A stretch of 64,000 bases of DNA, from assembly GCA_020137815.1 (NCBI GenBank), contig CM035360.1:5855559-5919558 (forward strand), given 5' to 3'. The notes beneath the pieces are model-generated. The model saw nothing but the letters and a program-made list of their open reading frames with translations, did no database searches and was not told the origin of the DNA. This DNA comes from Hormiphora californensis. Its lineage: Eukaryota; Ctenophora; Tentaculata; Cydippida; Pleurobrachiidae. Made by a program: the position numbers and the translations under genes. Numbering within the stretch: the first letter of the stretch is position 1; the number at the start of each line of letters is the position of its first letter. Below are positions 11,986-22,560 of the stretch, in pieces.

Positions 11986-12009
11986 TCTGTTTTCACACTT
12001 TCGGCACAA

Positions 12010-12178
12010 TTTTTTATATATTTTTATATATTTTTTATATATTTTTATATATTTTTATATATTCATATGTATTTTTATATATTTTTATATATTTTTATAT
12101 ATTTTATATTATATATAAAAAATTATGTTTTTTTTTTCCAAAAAAAGGTATATAAAATATATAAAAATATATAAAAAA
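12010..12178. repeat. TTTTTATATA decamer array
   Basis: Reverse-complement type of the 11418-11525 array, followed by poly-T/A and a 17-18-base C run. Apparent short ORFs here are low complexity. Confidence 0.8.
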
Positions 12179-12744
12179 TGAGCGTTGGCCCCCCCCCCCC
12201 CCCCCCCGATTTATCATAGTCGGCCTTGTTGAGTAAGGGGGAAAGTCGGCCTGCTTGACACTGTTTCCGTGCTCCGCATAAAGTATGAACAATTCAACAA
12301 TATATTGCTGCAGTGTCTGCAGTGGTACCAAACCCGCTATCCTCAAAAGTGATGACGTGGCATGCGCTCAGATCGGGTCAGAGCCGCTACACACTCAGAC
12401 AGTGCAGAAGTTGTTGAGCAGGAGGTGATTCTGGTAATGGAAATATACCGATTAACGACATATTATGAGATGGGCAATAGGTAATGGCCAATGGCATTTT
12501 GTTCATGTTGCTGTGCTATAAGACGAGGAAAACATACAGAGCGGCTACAGAATATGCACATTTGAATATCAAATCAAAGATTAAATCTCTCTCTCTCTCT
12601 TTCGTGCAAAATTTCCGCTTTTTTCTGGTTAAAATATCCTACTCACTCGTTCTATTAATTCAATCACAAACGAAATGTATTCGTGTCCAAATCCGAATTA
12701 GGATAAAAAGGTGTTTTTCCATTTTCCGTGTTCTCTCTGTATGG

Positions 12745-12785
12745 CGGCAGTGCGCTCAGATGGGGTCGCGGCGCCAGACAGTGTT
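12745..12785. repeat. CTGTCTGG mini-element, half copy
   Basis: Contains GCGCTCAGATGGGGTC followed by CGGCGCCAGACAGTG, the right half of the mini-element family. It lies just downstream of the stop codon of the minus-strand FAMeT/sushi gene, presumably in its 3' UTR. Confidence 0.6.
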
Positions 12786-12787
12786 CT

Positions 12788-15700
12788 CTAACCCTGGAAG
12801 ACCCTGCCTTTGTAAACCTTTCCAGTTTTATCTAACTTCTTCCGACTTCTATCGCCACCAAAGACCGTCTCAAAGACCAACTTTTGGAATGCCTCAATTC
12901 TCATCGCCTTTTCTTCATCGCTCAACCGGATGTCCCCTGCTATTTGGTTCTCATAATCAATCAATAACCGGGATACCTTGTTCGATTCCCTTATTGTCTC
13001 TCCACTCCTTCCCCGCATAGGCCAAGCTCCCCCATCATATCGCTGATTAGCTTTGGCATCAGATCCGGGATCGTAGAGGATCTTCAAGATGGGATGGTGT
13101 GGGTTATTGCCGGGAATATCGGATAACTCGTTGGAATTTGGGTTGTTGTGATCACCATCTACTGAGTTATCAAAATCAGCTTCATTATTGTATCTTTCCT
13201 CCTCCTCTTCTTCAGCTGATGATTTTGTTGTTGTTGTTGTTGATGATTCAATAGACTTTATAACTTCCTTGATAATGTTCTCCTCGTCATCATCCAATAG
13301 ATCCTTCAAGTCCCTAAATATGTGTTTCAAAATTAAATGCACATAACTGGGAATTATGAAGATTTTACGACCGAATAAAAAATGTGAATGTTTTAAAAAA
13401 TCAGTTTGATACCTGGTTAGATTCTCTGAAAAGTTGTCCAAATCTTCTCCACCTCCCATCGCTGCCTTCATCTTCTTTTCCATGTTTTGAATTTGACACG
13501 GGTCACACAACTCTGAAAAGCAGGGTTGGGTTGGGTTGGGCTGCCATGGAATTTTAGTTTGACTAGCAGGATAATTAAATTGACGAAACGTTCCACCCTG
13601 TGTAGAAATATCTGATGGTTTCTTGATGGGAGTAATTACAATAAGGACGAGCTGACGAGGCCTATCTAAATCTTTGTTATGTAGAGGGATCCTATATAGC
13701 TACTTCAGCCGATTGCGTGAAACTTTGTTTGGTGATAAAGTGAATGAAATTATCAGTCAGTTATTTAGTCAGTCAGTCATTGTTTGAGAGCTTCTTCCAC
13801 GTGGTAATGAAGCCTCCGTGAACTCCTCGAGTAGTCCGGCCTCTAGCTCTCCTCAGTTGGTAATATATCCTCTCCTAAACTAGAATCCAACATCATAATA
13901 ATCCGTCCTGGAAAGCAGAAATTTTCATGAAAACGATTTTCAATGAGACACAAAAGAAAATGGAATATCAAACGAAAAACATACACAAAACTTAGGGTCA
14001 GCACACACCAACGTTAAAATTAAAATTAAAATTTGACGTTTTTGGTCATAACTCTGCCATTTCTTGGCAAAATTGCTTCATTTTGGGCTTGTTGGAAAGA
14101 GGGCATCGAGCCCGTTCTGAACAGCCCAAGAAACTTGAAATCCGCGCAAAGTGCGCGGCGTTACAGTGCAAAATGTGTTCGTTAAAATTTTAACACGCGC
14201 ATTATGTGCCTTAACGCCGCACACTTTGCGCCGATTTTAAGTCTCTTGAGCTCTTCAGAACGGGCTCAATGCCCTCTTTCCAAAAAGCTCAGAATGAAGC
14301 AATTTTGCCCAGAAATGGCAGAGTTATGACCAAAAACGTCAAATTTTAGTATTCTGAATAATGAGTTCAGAGCAAGAATTAAATAGGGAAGAAAATCGAA
14401 AAATACTGGGTTTGACCGGGAATTGAACCAGGGACCTCCAGAGAGACATGCTCGGAGCTATAAACCACTAAGCTACCAAACCCTATAGGGTTTGGTAGCT
14501 TAGTGGTTTATACTTTATAGCTCCGAGCATGTCTCTCTGGAGGTCCCTGGTTCAATTCCCGGTCAAACCCAGTATTTTTCGATTTTCTTCCCTATTTAAT
14601 TCTTGCTCTGAACTCATTATTCAGAATACTAATTAATCTCTCCTTAACCGAGTTCTGCCCGTGTATGTGTGAGATTCCCCATTAAACTGTTGTACAGAGG
14701 GCGTGTGTGTGTGTTGATCACCAGAAGGAGATATCAAAATTACTTCCCCTTCGTCAAATTTTAATTTTAATTTTAACGTTGGTGTGTGCTGACCCTTATA
14801 TTAGATCAGATGAAGTAGCAAAGGAGGGCAGCAAGAGGGCAGAAAGAAACAAAGAGCTCATTTGTAAAATGTAAGGAACTTATAATATTGCAATATTATG
14901 ATTTCATATACAGTCGGACCCCGATTTACCGGGCCCCGATTTACCGGAACCCCGATTTACCGGGAGGGTAAACTTCCCCCGATATAGGAAATTTACAGTA
15001 TTTCACCCCGATATACCGGGCACCCCGATTTACCGGGCAAAACCATTTCCCCCGAGCATCCCGGTAAATCGGGGTCCGACTGTATTGCAAATGAACCCCA
15101 GCTGCCTCGTCATAACCTAATTTAACCCCAGCTAGGCTTTATCTTCACCGCCTCTCTCTAGTAGACTACTCTTTCAGTCTCTCTCCCGGCTCCTCCCTAA
15201 TTCTCGAGTGTAACCTAGTAAGTATTGATTCAATACTGTTGAATGCTCAGTGTAGGATTATTAAGGCAACGAAAGCTGGGATCGGAGTAGAATAACAAAA
15301 TTAGATCTGAATTATTATACGGTATGTGATCTCATTCTTATTCGCTAAATCAGTATATTACTGTCTGGCGCTCATGCAGACACCTTCTGAGCATTACTTT
15401 ACCGGAAATTATGGCAATATATTATAGATCCTAAACGCTGAAACGGACACTAAATGTCATTATCTATAGTGGTAAATCACCAGCCTACGCTGCAGCACTG
15501 GCCTGACAAAATACCAATAACCGCTCAATCCAATATATCCAATATATCCCGTAACAACTCTCGTAAACAGTGTCATTTGTAGAATAACAAGAGAAGGCCC
15601 GAGAACAATATAACTTGTGAAACAAGGTCACATACAGCATACATGAATGTGTGATCGGGCCATTTGATTCGATTTACCTACTAGGTAATTCCTAGGCATG

Positions 15701-18700
15701 ACGGGCCACACAAGGGTAGATTTAATGAAGTTAAACCAATCTCTCTAATTTTTAGAGAGATGAAAAGAAACGGAAATCATAGTAAGAATGGGCCTGTGTC
15801 GTACTCTCTGACCGCGACCCTCACTTCCAAGTTATGAAGCGTGACATTTGACTATGTAACTTTTTTTAACGTCTGAGCTCGATATAGCACATGAGAGAGT
15901 GGCACTGAGGCTTCTTCTTCCTCGACCCTCGTTCTTCCTTCATGAACTCCTGAAGGAGTATTGAGCTACTGGCTACAACATACTGCTGCCATTGGGTCTT
16001 GTAAAACTAGTAAGCTATACGATATATCACCCCGCATGCATGTATGGAACATAAACACATTTCAATTCAAGGACGATATATATCTGGGCATTCAATACTA
16101 ACGACGCGACTGACAGCTTACAAAACAAAAGCTCAGCCCTCTAAAGTTACCCAATGTACATCTGGATATTGGGTCCTGACAAATTCGATTATACAGCCGT
16201 GCAGCCGTGTGTGTCATTGTTTCCACGGTCCACCGCATTTATACCGGCATCAAATTACCCAAACTCATAAAACACTTGGTTAAAGATAAAGTTGTGTGCA
16301 CTGATGTCATGCAAGGCCGTGTGAAGGGCATACACGCAGAAGTTTATATCGAACGAGTTTCGAGTGGGACTGTCAACTGGTCTATCGATGTGTCAGTCGT
16401 TATTGTATTCTACTTTGTCGCCTGTCAGGTCAATGCTCTGGCCACAATTCTCGCGTGCTGAAGAAATGAGAATAGGGTCAGGGCGTCAGGCTAATGCTCT
16501 GACAGATTCTACGTTTTGTAGCACCATATGTATAAGGTAGACGATCCACATTCTTACTTCTTAGTTAACCAAAACGGCTGAAACGGCTATGAATATCTTT
16601 GTTAACCACTATAATACCAGATTACATATTGTGATGTCTATCCGAATGGGATTAGGTACTCGGCAGAGTAATGCACTAATAATAATGATTGAGAGATGAT
16701 TGGGAAATGATTGGGATGATTGTCGTCGGTGTCAGTTACGATGTGATCAAATGGAGTCCTCCATCACGATGTAGACTCAATTGTTATTTCCAGCTGCTTA
16801 CTCTGTGTTTGGAGTTGTCGTTTTCGACAAAAAGGAGCATCATAGTCCCAACCTCCGGCGGTGCAGGTCCTCTCAGGGGTGCCCTCTAGTACATGCTTCT
16901 TGTGACAGGCTATCGTCACCGTCTGTCCAGGATCTGTATCGTTCCAACTTCCTTGTTCTGATCCGTCCACGGTGAATCCGGGGCACGCTGGTGGATAGAA
17001 TTAACATGTTTTAATTAATAATAATATTAAGTTTTGTATACCGCCACAGACACGACAGGGCCAGATAAGTAAAACTGTAACTGACACTGACGAGCTTCAG
17101 AGCGGTATACCTCACGCGAAAAGGTCCTTATATTCTCACACACTTTGGAAAAAACTCCTAGTTCAAGATATACTAATTAGATAACTGGTCACATAACGCT
17201 TAAAAACTGTTTAGATGAAAAAATTACAGACTTTATTAAATAAAGGGAACAAAGCCAACAGCCCACACACTACTTATCAGCAGCTCAACAATACTGATAA
17301 AAAAGCCCTAAGTGTAAATGGTGAGCACGCCTAAAGACCGCCTACTGACAGATGGGGAACACGGTGAACAACTCAGACGCCACACCGGGAGTCTTCAGGG
17401 GTAGAAGGGAACGCTTCAAGGAAAAGTCTGGTCTTCAGCCTAGATTTGAACAACTCAATGGGGTGAACAGATCTCAGGTCTAGAGGTAAAGAGTTCCATA
17501 CCGTCTGTAGAAACACCGAAATCCTCCTTCTCCTCAGTTTAGAGTTTGCGTTAACACTCGAGAGTTTAGGATATTTCAGCTTATAGAAGTCAATCACTGA
17601 ATTCGCCCTCGTTGGTCTCATACCCAGAATATCATCATCCCTAGGGACCAGTTCCAGCAAATACTCTGTAGCTGTTCCACGCACAATTTTGTACGCTAAC
17701 AGACAGGCCTTGAACGTTAGTCTCTGCTGTATTGGGAGGATATGAGCTTCCTTGAAATACTCATCATAGCTATCCTGATGTCCTCGTAGGTTATAGATGA
17801 ACCGTACGCAGGAGTTTAGAACCTTTTGAAGATTGTTCAGAATCCGTTTTGGGAGTCCACAGTAGAGGATATTGCAGTAGTCTATCTTTGATATGACTAA
17901 TTGCTTCACCAGAAGAATCCGTGTACTATTGTCCAAACACTTATTGAGTTGCCATAGGTTCTTGAGTTGCAGTCCACATTGTTTCTTAACATTGTTCACC
18001 TGCCTCTCCAGGGTAAGATGCTCATCCAGAAGTATTCCTAGAGTCTTCCCTGTCCTTCCTCTGCATTCCATGGGCTGCAACACAGCGTCACCAAACCTAA
18101 TTTCCGGATCAAATACCAGCTTCTCAAGAGAACTTGATTTTCCCAGAAGAACAAACTCAGTCTTACTCTCGTTACATTTGAGCCAATGCTGTACCATCCA
18201 GTTCTTAATAGAAGCGAGACACTCCTCAATACTGGTCTTAGTCGCTGTCCATCCCTCACTATCCGTTGGGACAAGTCCCACATATAACTGGGAATCATCT
18301 GCATACAGCTTTATCATTAGACCATACGGTCTAGCAATATCCTGTAGCTCCTCTATGTACAACAGGAATAATACAGGACCTAACAATGACCCCTGTGGTA
18401 CTCCACAGATGAGAGCAATAACCTCAGAGAGCTCACCATGGACGCTTACTCTGTAACTCCTGGAACTCAGATAACTCTTAAACCACCCAAGCGCACTTCC
18501 CTTCACTCCAAACCTCACCTCAAGCACTTCCATCAGCTTCTCATGATCTACTGTATCGAAAGCCGCGCTCATGTCCAACAGCATGAGTGCCGCTACCTTT
18601 CCAGAATCAAGTTCTTTCAGCAAGTCATCAAACATTCCAGCCAGAAGAGTTTCACAACTATGACCAGTTCGGTAACCCGACTGGTTGGCGTTCAACAAGT

Positions 18701-20902
18701 CATTCTTCAGTAGATAGTCATTCATTTGACACAACACCACCTTTTCCAAGACTTTTGAGACAAAAGCAATGTTTGAGACAGGGCGGTAGTTGGCAAGAAG
18801 ATCTCTGTCTCCATTCGGATCCTTTAATTGTATTAATTTAAATAATTTAATTTTATGAAACTCACCATAGGTTCGGTAGAAGTCTGATGCGGTATCATCC
18901 TTTGGAATTAATATTCTCTCCACAACATCTCCTTCCCACCTTGGCACACAGTCATTGTCACTAAACTGGTAGTCCAGTACCTCCACCCCATTGCACTCAA
19001 TACTGAGGGTGGTGTTCGTTTTTCGAAATGTCCACGTCTTGTCCACCTCCTCTGGTGGTTGAACTGGGAATTCGGTCCATTTTTTGCAGGATGTCATGAG
19101 GTATTTCATGGGTGATTGGAACCACACTCTAACTCCTCTGAAACTGTTATCTGTGGCGTACGTGTACACATGCATTAAGTCATTACTCCCGACGGTAGAG
19201 TTCGTCTTGATTTGAAGAGGAGTGCTCTCCAGATCAAACGTGAATATAGTACGTCCTAGTATTCGGTGCCATTTAACTGAAATTAGATGAAATTGGTTAA
19301 ATGAAAAAAGTGGCCATTCGGGATTAGCTCTGTCTCTGTCTGGCACCGCAGACCTCATCTGATCTCGCTGGACCGCACGCTCAGATGGGGTCTTTGAGCA
19401 TCAAATCGGGGTCTGGCGCCGCAAGACAGCTCTGCTTTATAACTTCTGACTACTCGTTCTACTAATTGTATTAGTATGGTAGTAGTTAGTTTGGTTTGGT
19501 TTGGTTTGGACCACTCATCTGGGACTGTAAACAGTCACACAGCCAAGTCTCGCCGAACAGGCGAGACAGCATAGTGCCGGATCATCCTTTCGGAATCACC
19601 ACCAGATCGTCTTCTGTCTGTCGTCGGTGAAAGAATATGAAATCATACTTCTAGATCTTAAAATTAAATTGTTCTCAGTAACAATCAACAAGCTAATCAA
19701 ATCAAATCATTATATAATATTCTCATCAATAATAAAATAAGGTGTACATGTACAATATATAAATCATATGAAACATAAACAAATTATGAATGAATCATGA
19801 ATGTGTTTGGAATGAAATCATTAACGAATCTTAAATAAAAACATTGAATGAGTGAATTGTGATCAACATAAAATTAGAAGTGAAACAACAGTTTACGCAA
19901 TTTTTGAGCGACTCTGGTGTTTTCTTTTATTGAGCAAATACACAGTTTAGTGCGATGGTGCGTGATAGTGGATTTTCAATGAGCGATCAAGCATTTAGTG
20001 AATGAAATGCGGTAATTGACTAGAAATACTAGTGAACTGTCGAAATGAAAAACATTGGTTTTTACACGGTTTCGAGTAGTTGTGGATGATGATGGATTTG
20101 AGCGAGCGTCTCGACCTATGTCTGCTTTAATTAGTCATGTGATCGTGATTAAAACTTGAATTGCGACCGTGAAAGGGCTGTATATGTATGTGTGATATTG
20201 AGCGAGTATTGGTGAGCGGTGTATCAACAACAAACAGTACGGACTGACAAACTTACGACCTTGATGGATGTGATGGGTACTAACTGTGACGTCTTGGTGA
20301 TGAGATGAGAGGTATATCTTTTACAGTAGAGGTAAAGATACACGACAACGATCAAACACAAATAAGGGCGGGGCAGATAAGACAATTTGTGAGTTGTTAC
20401 ACGCGATAAGCGACTTAGTGCACCAAAACACAAGGATTGTCTCTGTAGCGAGGTATATAAGAAACTGCTCTAAATTGGGAAGGGCCAGGGTGGGGGAGGT
20501 GGGTGGGGCGGAGGGGGTGGGAGGTGGAAAGTAGAAGCTTGAGGCCAGTACAAATTTGCCGAAATAGACGTGTGTCGGGACATTTACTAAACAAGGCCGG
20601 GGGTGGGGGTAGTGTTTACTGAAATTGGGTAGTTGGGAGAAGAAGAACTGGCAATTTATGTGCGATGATAGTCCAAAATGGCAGCGGAAGCGAGAGTAAA
20701 ACAAAGACAATGTAAGGAGACAAGTAGTGACAATGTGGCATATTTGATCTTGTGTGAATTCTTCGGTCGCAAAGTTATTTCTCAGTTCAAATGCAAGATT
20801 ATTTTAATTAAATTTAAATTTTGAAATATGAACTTGAAATTTTGGGAGTACTTTGGACAGCATATTTACACTTTAGAAAGGTTGTAGTAAGCGAAGGAAT
20901 GA

Positions 20903-20963
<61 letters not shown>

Positions 20964-21503
20964 AGCTTGAGGCCAGTACAAATTTGCCGAAATAGACGTG
21001 TGTCGGGACATTTACTAAACAAGGCCGGGGGTGGGGGTAGTGTTTACTGAAATTGGGTAGTTGGGAGAAGAAGAACTGGCAATTTATGTGCGATGATAGT
21101 CCAAAATGGCAGCGGAAGCGAGAGTAAAACAAAGACAATGTAAGGAGACAAGTAGTCGGTAGTAGTCCTAGTATTCGGTGCCATTTAACTGAAATTAGAT
21201 GAAATTGGTTAAATGAAAAAAGTGGCCATTCGGGATTAGCTCTGTCTCTGTCTGGCACCGCAGACCTCATCTGATCTCGCTGGACCGCACGCTCAGATGG
21301 GGTCTTTGAGCATCAAATCGGGGTCTGGCGCCGCAAGACAGCTCTGCTTTATAACTTCTGACTACTCGTTCTACTAATTGTATTAGTATGGTAGTAGTTA
21401 GTACACCTACTTTAAAACAGTTATAGGTAGTAGGAACAAACTCACCTTCTGTTGCAGGGGCCATCATGGGTGACAATAAAATGGAAAATAGAAAGAACCA
21501 CAT
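12788..21503 (-). CDS. Secreted FAMeT-like plus sushi-domain protein
   Basis: Exons in order of transcription: 21503-21446, 19276-18866, 16987-16802, 13512-13413, 13313-12788. All junctions are GT-AG with matching phases, giving 426 residues. Exon 1 is a hydrophobic signal peptide beginning MWFFLFSILLSP; an in-frame ATG at 21599 was passed over because it would bury that signal. Exon 2 encodes a domain of the Methyltransf_FA type (TFDLES, IKTNSTVGSNDLMH, FRGVRVWF, WTFRKTNTTLSIECNGVEV, DTASDFYRTY), known as an extracellular module in many invertebrate proteins. Exon 3 is one sushi/CCP domain with four Cys and a Trp near the last Cys. The last two exons give CDPC, then an acidic Ser/Thr/Glu/Asn-rich tail with no recognised fold. 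Joining the last two exons to the first three rests on phase and strand only. The function is unknown. Confidence 0.6.
14408..14483 (-). pseudogene. tRNA-like sequence, 76 nt (left arm)
   Basis: On the minus strand the 76 nt start GGGTTTG and end CAAACCC, a perfect 7-bp acceptor stem. AGCT...AGCT can form a D stem, TAGCTTAGTGG matches the A box, and GGTTCAATTCC matches the B box. The anticodon stem needs one bulge, the T stem has one mismatch, and the base before the would-be anticodon is not T, so a working tRNA is doubtful. Confidence 0.55.
14488..14570 (+). pseudogene. tRNA-like sequence, 83 nt (right arm)
   Basis: Inverted partner of 14408-14483, four bases away. The same acceptor stem and A and B boxes are kept, but a 7-nt insertion lies after GTGGTTTATA, inside the D-arm. 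The insertion breaks the tRNA fold here while the rest of the arm stays almost identical. Confidence 0.55.
14911..15082. mobile_element. 172-bp pogo/Tigger-like MITE
   Basis: Ends CAGTCGGACCCCGATTTACC and its reverse complement, flanked by TA. Internal direct repeats of CCCCGATTTACCGG are seen. CAGT-type ends with TA duplications are typical of Tc1/mariner-pogo elements. Confidence 0.8.
16422..16505. repeat. CTGTCAG mini-element, full unit
   Basis: 84 bp: two CTGTCAG-type half units facing each other around a spacer with ATTCTCGCGTGCTGAAG and AATGAGAATAGGGTCAG. Lies in an intron of the FAMeT/sushi gene. Confidence 0.8.
17017..18822 (-). mobile_element. 5'-truncated LINE (reverse transcriptase end)
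   Basis: An APE-type non-LTR retrotransposon fragment inserted in the intron 16988-18865, in the same orientation as the host gene. A TTTAATT duplication at 17010-17016 and 18823-18829 marks the insertion. The 3' end (low coordinates) is an AAT-type tail. The reverse transcriptase reading frame, from 18822 to the stop at 17373, is uninterrupted: NYRPVSN, GHSCETLL, LDMSAAFDTVDHEK, GVPQGSLLGPVLFLLYIEEL and YADDSQLY. It is clearly related to the LINE at 31499-35812 but diverged from it. The frame is also open upstream into the host exon. Confidence 0.88.
19253..19490. repeat. 238-bp duplicated block, copy A
   Basis: As far as I can read, identical to 21165-21402 in the same orientation. It contains the start and splice acceptor of exon 2 of the FAMeT/sushi gene and a CTGTCTGG mini-element (19336-19430). 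Confidence 0.95.
20224..20450. repeat. Dispersed repeat shared with 63521-63800
   Basis: Both copies share ACTTACGACCTTGATG, GGTGATGAGATGAGAGGT, ACGATCAAACACAAA and a long block around GTTACACGCGATAAGCGACT. This copy lies in intron 1 of the FAMeT/sushi gene. No coding content recognised. Confidence 0.8.
20530..20728. repeat. 199-bp duplicated block, copy C
   Basis: Identical by eye to 20958-21156, direct orientation, offset 428 bp. The two copies are separated by A/T-rich sequence and a (GA)n tract. Together with the 238-bp block they make intron 1 a mosaic of recent local copies. Confidence 0.95.
20906..20959. repeat. (GA)n microsatellite
   Basis: About 27 GA units directly abutting the left edge of the second 199-bp duplicate. 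Confidence 0.95.
20958..21156. repeat. 199-bp duplicated block, copy D
   Basis: Second copy of 20530-20728, followed after eight bases by the 238-bp duplicate B. Confidence 0.95.
21165..21402. repeat. 238-bp duplicated block, copy B
   Basis: Second copy of 19253-19490 at offset 1,912 with no indel. It reproduces the exon 2 acceptor and the first codons (KWHRILG in minus-strand translation) inside intron 1, then loses homology, so it is a truncated decoy exon. Confidence 0.95.
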
Positions 21504-21993
21504 CAGGACTAGGTCAGGAGAAACACAGCAGCCACGGTCATTCAGTATTGAAGAAGAACAGTACGTGTAAGTCTTTGACTCCAACATAGGTCTCTCCATT
21601 ATTTTGCATCTCTCTCACTCAAGTTGGTTGAGCTCTACTAATGGCGTTGTCTTGTCTCTAGTCTCCTCTCTAGGGTGGGAACTCTCACTCTCTAGTCTCT
21701 ACCCTAGCTGTGTGTCTGTCTGGCTGTGTGTATGTGTCTCGCTCTATCTCTATGTCTGTCTGTCTGTATGAATAAATGTGCCTGTATGTATGCCTGTCTG
21801 TAAGGGATGGGCTAGGGTAGCGTCATGTCATTTTCTCAATCCCTAGAGCAGATTACGGAATGGAAACTCGCTCAAATGCTCATCAGTGATGAAAGATATA
21901 TGATGAGTCATCACTCAACAAACATTGAACCTTATTACAGGGATGAGTATATTTTTCAAGTGGGACGCAATAGTACCTACCAGAATATTACTG

Positions 21994-22264
<271 letters not shown>

Positions 22265-22560
22265 CCACTATATCACTACCCCCTGGAGCGATCAACAACA
22301 CGCAATTACCCACGTATAGGACACTTGTGTGAGAAACACACATGCACACCTTTCATTCTACTCCAACCTTGATTTGTACTGTCTTACTTCATGAGGTCCA
22401 ACAACTGATTCTTGAATACTTCTTGATTAAGTTAATTATAGGCACCTAATTATAAGTATTAGCAGTTAGTTAGTTACTAATTGGTATTCCCTGTAATCTA
22501 GGAAAAACGCAGTTCCAAAACTAAGAAGATGAGACTCAGTGACGTTATTTGACCACCACC

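Larger units (their letters stand above)
8646..12787. other. Intergenic repeat-rich stretch
   Basis: No gene is supported here. The start presumably holds the 3' UTR of the peroxidasin-like gene, though I see no clear AATAAA close to the stop. The rest is inverted repeats, A/T-rich decamer arrays, poly-G runs (10190-10207), poly-C (12190-12207) and CRE-like palindromes, with the specific elements listed separately. A loose inverted repeat around TCTAGTGCTTACGG (8978) and its partner near 9330 may be an old MITE. Confidence 0.6.
13995..14795. mobile_element. Nested palindromic element with TTA duplication
   Basis: Terminal inverted repeats of about 40 bp begin GGGTCAGCACACACCAACG and are flanked by TTA on both sides, the 3-bp duplication typical of PIF/Harbinger-type elements. 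Inside are two further palindromes: 14038-14345 (with the GGTCATAACTC module) and 14348-14630 (a back-to-back tRNA-like pair). No transposase. It lies in the 3.3-kb intron of the FAMeT/sushi gene. Confidence 0.8.

Noticed and set aside
12484-13020. 178-codon plus-strand ORF
   Set aside because: Overlaps the better-supported last exon of the minus-strand gene and has no recognisable domain or splice context.
16044-16461. Plus-strand ORFs near 16.0-16.5 kb
   Set aside because: Short, overlapping the CTGTCAG mini-element, no family resemblance. The strand is opposite to the host gene whose intron they occupy.
17373-19358. The 661-codon minus-strand ORF as a single gene product
   Set aside because: It joins the FAMeT exon, an intron start and a LINE. 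A good donor at 18865 and a phase-matched sushi exon downstream support splicing.
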